A stretch of 9,615 nt of DNA from Candidatus Omnitrophota bacterium. GTDB taxonomy: Bacteria; Omnitrophota; Gorgyraeia; B26-G9. Under the pieces are notes generated by a model that was not told the origin of the DNA, ran no database searches, and saw only the letters and a list, made by a program, of their open reading frames with translations. The stretch is taken from assembly GCA_003645745.1 (NCBI GenBank), contig QNCH01000046.1, forward strand, positions 1-9,615, given 5' to 3'. A program made the translations under genes and the position numbers. Of the stretch, positions 6,895-9,615 are shown one piece after another (the stretch's first letter is position 1; each line of letters begins with the position of its first letter).

Positions 6895-8180
6895 ATCTCC
6901 TTCACATAATCGCTTATATATTTGCCATCAACGATTGTATCTTCCATAGACATATATTTCCAGCGGCCGAACCTTCCCGCAGGGTAAATACTTTGGTTTA
7001 ATAAAAATTCATTAATCACTTTTAAACTTTGATGATAATTAAAATCATAAATAACATAAGCATACTTTATATCATTAACCTGCACACTTAAAATTTGATC
7101 TTCTATTTTTAAAATTTCAGATTTAACTAAATCATGGCATATTTTTTTTACTGCCTGTTTTTTATTTAACGGCTTAAATTTTGAATAAGATATTTCAGCA
7201 TAAAGAGAACTTTGCCCTTGCGGCGCAACTGCATCAGAAAAATTTGAAGGAAATCCTACACGAAAAAAACAAAATTTATCCTCTGGAAAATAGATCCAAT
7301 GTTTATCTGAAATATTTTTACGGTTAATGCCTAAATTCAAGTTAAATACAGAGATATATTTTAATTTTGAAAAAGCTTCTTTAACCCTTGCAGGCAGATC
7401 ATTAATAATTATTTTTTTTAATTCTATCATTGGGATACTGGAAATAAGCTGCGTAAAATTAGTACTTTTTTCATTTTCAAAATATATTTTCTTTTTATTA
7501 ATGTCTATACCAGACACTTTATGCGTAAATTTTATATTTTGAATCTGTCCAGCAAAAGCCTGCGCAATCTTTTCAATACCGCCTGTTTTAGGATACCAAA
7601 AACAGCTATTATACCCAAGAGCTTTTGTTTTTAATGTAAATGCCCCACTTACAACTTCTTTAACGTCAACTAATGGTACGTAATCTTTTGTCCAGTCAAA
7701 AACAAGATTTTCAGGTGCTATTGTCCAAAATTTTTGATTATACGGATACATAAAATACTTTGTTATTCCTGTTCCAAAATTTTCAACCATCCAATCCTTT
7801 AAGTTCAAGCTGTGTTTTTTGCTTTTACTTAATCTTATTTTTAACATACCTAAAATACATTTTTTAATAATTCCAGAAGGCAGCCCAAAAGTATTTGCCT
7901 GGAACGGATATTGTGTATAGACATTATGAGACAAAATCCATGCATTACGGTTATGAGGAATTAACTGTTCAGGCATTAGCTGCTTGATTAGATTTTGCGC
8001 ATATTCTGTTTTAAAATGTAGAAGATGGCCGCTACAGTCAAAAATGAATTTATCCCGCGCAAATGACCTGGCAAGCCCCCCAGGAGCAGTACTTTGTTCA
8101 TAAACAACACAATTGCCCTGTAGATGATACGCAGCGCTTAAACCTGCTAAGCCGGCTCCTAAAATTACAACTTTTTGCAT
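6891..8180 (-). CDS. FAD-dependent oxidoreductase, UDP-galactopyranose mutase / amine-oxidase-like
   Basis: This is a 429-residue soluble flavoprotein. The N-terminal Rossmann motif GAGLAGLSAAYHL (8-20), followed by VYEQSTAPGGLARSF (26-40), binds the FAD ADP moiety. C-terminal GRFGRWKYMSMEDTIVDGK (402-420) matches the second FAD contact of this fold. YPFQ (91-94), FGTGITKYFMYPYNQKFW (135-152) and PKTGGIEKIAQAF (197-209) recall UDP-galactopyranose mutases and the protoporphyrinogen-oxidase-like flavoproteins common in polysaccharide clusters. A mutase would convert UDP-galactopyranose to the furanose form as an export-glycan precursor, but I cannot confirm the two catalytic arginines, and an oxidase or dehydrogenase on a sugar or lipid is also possible. 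The start is shared with the previous stop (TAATG), and a GGAAGTGGA purine tract precedes it. The stop overlaps the permease start by four bases. Confidence 0.85.
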   Translation of the reverse strand: MQKVVILGAGLAGLSAAYHLQGNCVVYEQSTAPGGLARSFARDKFIFDCSGHLLHFKTEYAQNLIKQLMPEQLIPHNRNAWILSHNVYTQYPFQANTFGLPSGIIKKCILGMLKIRLSKSKKHSLNLKDWMVENFGTGITKYFMYPYNQKFWTIAPENLVFDWTKDYVPLVDVKEVVSGAFTLKTKALGYNSCFWYPKTGGIEKIAQAFAGQIQNIKFTHKVSGIDINKKKIYFENEKSTNFTQLISSIPMIELKKIIINDLPARVKEAFSKLKYISVFNLNLGINRKNISDKHWIYFPEDKFCFFRVGFPSNFSDAVAPQGQSSLYAEISYSKFKPLNKKQAVKKICHDLVKSEILKIEDQILSVQVNDIKYAYVIYDFNYHQSLKVINEFLLNQSIYPAGRFGRWKYMSMEDTIVDGKYISDYVKEI

Positions 8181-9199
8181 TAATCCACTTCCAGCTTGCT
8201 TAACTTAACGCTAAATAGTAAAAACGCTAAAATGGGAACAAAGAAAATTATTATTCCGCTAATATTAGAGAAATAATAGGCTAATAACGCAGAAAAATTT
8301 GTACAAATAGAAATAGTAAACATAAGTTTTAAAATATCACCAGTGCATATTCCTGTTTTTAACATTCTTAAAACAAAATGGTCATTACTTTTTAAGAAGA
8401 TTGATTTTTTTTGCTGCATACGCATTAAAACAACAAAAAGCAAGTCAAAAAGCGGCAGAGATAAAACCAGTAAAGGAACAATTATACTCACCTGACGCGC
8501 TGAATGTGAGAAACAAAGCGAAAGTGCAATTACAACCTGTATAAAGCCTAAAAATTGGCTGCCAGTATCACCCATAATTATTTTTGCCGGAGGCAAATTA
8601 TAATACAAAAAAGCTAATAATACCGCAGATAAAATAACCGTAAGTAAAACCACAAAATAATTTCCTGTGAGAATTCCAAGAATAAAAAAACTGATCATAT
8701 TAATCAGAGAAATTCCTCCGGCTAATCCGTCAACAATATCAAGCAAATTAAAAGCATTAATCAAAATAACTATGCATAGAACACTAAGCAAAACATTAAA
8801 TGAATTATTCAACCAGGATATCTCAGTTTGTAAGACAAATAATGATAAAATTAATGCGCCAAAAATTTGCTGGGCTAATTTAACAAAAGGGCCGCATTCT
8901 TTTAAATCATCATATAAACCAAAACCAGCGATAATTGCCGCGCAAAAAATAAAAATAAAAAATTTAGTACTGCTAAAGCCAAGATAAAAAAGATCAAAAA
9001 ACCGGGCCAATACACTAAACGTTAAAAATACACAGCAGATCACCGCTCCCCCTAAATAAGAAATTTTACGCTGGTCAATTTTTTCCTGACTGGGGATAGT
9101 AACTAACCCTTTATTTTGCGCAAATAATATAGAAAACGGCATAAAAAAATAAGTTACAGCTAATGAACAGACAAACAAAATAATAAGTTTAATCAACAT
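8180..9199 (-). CDS. Polyprenyl-phosphate sugar-1-phosphate transferase (WecA/TagO/MraY superfamily, GT4)
   Basis: This 339-residue integral membrane enzyme with about ten to eleven hydrophobic helices has the usual length for WecA/TagO. It would transfer a sugar-1-phosphate (typically HexNAc-1-P) from a UDP-sugar to undecaprenyl phosphate on the cytoplasmic face, starting a lipid-linked glycan. The catalytic signatures are present: GLYDDLKE (94-101) for the DDxx(D) metal/phosphate motif, NAFNLLDIVDGLAGG (148-162) and MGDTGSQFLGF (209-219). The cytoplasmic loop near 263-280 carries SNDHFVLRM in place of the HxHH-type motif of WecA, so the sugar specificity may differ. It is the first gene of the operon. 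Its ATG has only a weak purine-rich upstream region (AAGAGACTGAAAAAAA), suggesting modest expression, and it follows a roughly 80-base leader from the predicted start site. Confidence 0.92.
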   Translation of the reverse strand: MLIKLIILFVCSLAVTYFFMPFSILFAQNKGLVTIPSQEKIDQRKISYLGGAVICCVFLTFSVLARFFDLFYLGFSSTKFFIFIFCAAIIAGFGLYDDLKECGPFVKLAQQIFGALILSLFVLQTEISWLNNSFNVLLSVLCIVILINAFNLLDIVDGLAGGISLINMISFFILGILTGNYFVVLLTVILSAVLLAFLYYNLPPAKIIMGDTGSQFLGFIQVVIALSLCFSHSARQVSIIVPLLVLSLPLFDLLFVVLMRMQQKKSIFLKSNDHFVLRMLKTGICTGDILKLMFTISICTNFSALLAYYFSNISGIIIFFVPILAFLLFSVKLSKLEVD

Positions 9200-9284
9200 T
9201 TTTTTCAGTCTCTTATTCCACGAATTAAACTAACCAGAAATTTTCATTTTATTTATAAAACATCCAGTTTACCAACTATTACAA

Positions 9285-9313
9285 ACTATAACAAATGTAT
9301 ATTTGTTTGTCAA
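9285..9313 (-). promoter_or_regulatory. Sigma70-type promoter for the four-gene operon
   Basis: On the minus strand a consensus -35 TTGACA (9308-9313) is followed by a 17-bp spacer and TATAGT (9285-9290), which matches five of six -10 consensus bases. This predicts a start site near 9277-9279, giving a leader of about 80 nt before the first gene. It is the strongest promoter-like sequence I see upstream of the operon. No comparable promoter is apparent between the four genes. Confidence 0.75.
9290..9307. promoter_or_regulatory. Candidate operator: palindrome filling the promoter spacer
   Basis: AACAAAT (9290-9296) and ATTTGTT (9301-9307) form perfect 7-bp inverted arms around GTAT. The palindrome covers the whole -35/-10 spacer plus the first base of the -10 box. 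A dimeric repressor bound there would block RNA polymerase directly. The sequence is AT-rich, so a chance palindrome is possible, and no regulator gene lies in the window. Confidence 0.4.
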
Positions 9314-9328
9314 TGCACGAGAGAGCAG

Positions 9329-9392
9329 TGTCAAGGCAAAATGAAAATGTCCTATTTTTAGCAAAATAGGACATTTTCATTTTGCCTTGACA
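9329..9392. mobile_element. Perfect 30-bp inverted repeat with 4-nt loop, collapsed insertion-element ends or miniature element
   Basis: Bases 9329-9358 and 9363-9392 are exact reverse complements over 30 bp, separated only by TAGC. The outer ends are TGTCAAGG and CCTTGACA, so the ends face outward as in a complete transposon whose inside has been removed. TG...CA termini and the AAAATGAAAATGTCC core recall insertion-sequence ends I associate with IS21-like families, from memory only. No flanking target duplication is visible (GAGCAG on the left, GCCTTA on the right). A transcript through it would fold into a very stable hairpin. It sits 15 bp upstream of the operon's -35 box. Confidence 0.6.
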
Positions 9393-9477
9393 GCCTTAAA
9401 AAAAATACTTGACATCGATAATTAATTTAAGTCATTTGAAATTTCGATAGGGTAAAACAATTTTGCTTCTCCTGGTC

Positions 9478-9518
9478 ACACTTGCGAAAGCCGTGTCTAT
9501 TTTTATTTTTTAAATAGA
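9478..9518 (+). other. Two adjacent small hairpins
   Basis: The first stem pairs ACAC (9478-9481) with GTGT (9493-9496), then GC with GC after a TT/C internal loop, capped by the GNRA tetraloop GAAA (9486-9489). The second pairs TCTATTT (9496-9502) with AAATAGA (9512-9518). GNRA-capped stems are common in structured RNAs, but I could not match this to a known riboswitch consensus. Confidence 0.3.
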
Positions 9519-9539
9519 AACAGTAAATAATTTCTCACC

Positions 9540-9593
9540 CTCCCAGTAATAAATAAGGAATAAACTCATGGCTACAGTCTCTGGGAGTTTATT
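9540..9593. terminator. Overlapping, mutually exclusive hairpins: terminator or attenuator candidate
   Basis: AATAAACTC (9559-9567) is perfectly complementary to GAGTTTATT (9585-9593), with a 17-nt loop. CTCCCAG (9540-9546) pairs with CTGGGAG (9581-9587). Both use 9585-9587, so only one can form. On the plus strand, TTGTTAT follows the second stem; on the minus strand, CCTTATTTATT follows the first stem, so neither side has a strong U-tract. It could be a bidirectional terminator of a gene to the right, or an attenuator. A start codon and its upstream AAGGAA lie around and inside the loop. Confidence 0.35.
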
Positions 9594-9615
9594 TTGTTAT
9601 AGATTCCCTGCCTGA

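Larger units (their letters stand above)
9393..9615. other. Structured non-coding region at the right edge
   Basis: No gene of useful length is visible here. Read on the plus strand, it holds a short GNRA-capped hairpin (9478-9496), an AT-rich 7-bp hairpin (9496-9518) and two overlapping inverted repeats (9540-9593). A 15-codon reading frame, ATG at 9568 to TGA at 9615, has AAGGAA seven bases upstream but is too short to call a gene. A TTGACA at 9409-9414 on the plus strand lacks a good -10 partner. The segment may be a leader or a terminator region of a gene beyond the window. Confidence 0.4.

Noticed and set aside
8667..8987. Plus-strand open frame of 106 codons opposite the sugar-phosphate transferase
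   Set aside because: Its translation is rich in Lys and Ile with no motif, and it is antisense to conserved membrane helices and catalytic residues.
9409..9437. Plus-strand promoter beginning TTGACA at 9409
   Set aside because: At 17-bp spacing the -10 position reads TCATTT, which matches only two of six consensus bases.
9451..9518. Cyclic-di-GMP (GEMM) riboswitch
   Set aside because: The GAAAGCC and GGGTAAA words are suggestive, but the conserved GGGCAAACC and ACGCAAAGCC blocks and the three-way junction cannot be found.

Overview
The window is an AT-rich bacterial chromosome segment carrying one leftward operon (minus strand) of four tightly packed genes, spanning about 9199 down to 530. 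The low GC, short AGGA-type ribosome binding sites, dispersed palindromic repeats and a radical SAM enzyme inside a surface-polysaccharide locus would fit an uncultured lineage such as Omnitrophota. That assignment is a weak inference from general impression, with no marker gene to support it.

In order of transcription the operon encodes: (1) a membrane polyprenyl-phosphate sugar-1-phosphate transferase of the WecA/TagO/MraY superfamily (8180-9199); (2) an FAD flavoprotein resembling UDP-galactopyranose mutases and related amine-oxidase-fold proteins (6891-8180); (3) an ABC-2 permease of the Wzm/TagG/KpsM type (6118-6894); (4) a giant 1856-residue protein (530-6100). The giant protein has an N-terminal Wzt/TagH-type ABC ATPase, five tandem repeats of about 220 residues that look like beta-sandwich modules, a linker of about 165 residues, and a C-terminal radical SAM domain with a SPASM-like cysteine tail. 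Genes 1/2 overlap as TAATG, genes 2/3 as ATGA, and genes 3/4 are 17 bp apart, so translation is probably coupled.

The simplest model is as follows. The first enzyme starts a lipid-linked glycan on undecaprenyl phosphate, the flavoprotein makes or modifies a sugar nucleotide, and the permease and ATPase flip the finished lipid-linked glycan across the membrane. In ordinary Wzm/Wzt systems the ATPase carries one C-terminal carbohydrate-binding domain that recognises the finished chain. Here that position holds five repeats and a radical SAM enzyme in one polypeptide. This suggests export physically tied to a radical modification of the cargo, or to reading of its length. This fusion is the main novelty of the window. 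No elongating glycosyltransferase is present, so those must be encoded elsewhere.

The operon is preceded by a well-formed sigma70-type promoter on the minus strand (-35 TTGACA, 17-bp spacer, -10 TATAGT; 9285-9313). Its spacer is filled by a 7+7 bp palindrome, a candidate operator. Just upstream is a perfect 30-bp inverted repeat with a 4-nt loop (9329-9392), probably a miniature or collapsed insertion element. From 9393 to 9615 there is no convincing gene, but there are several hairpins, including two mutually exclusive ones at 9540-9593. The left flank (1-529) is non-coding. It holds a 129-bp element with 17-bp terminal inverted repeats, a GCGGGAAT-type hairpin and a short direct repeat, and I see no strong terminator for the operon.
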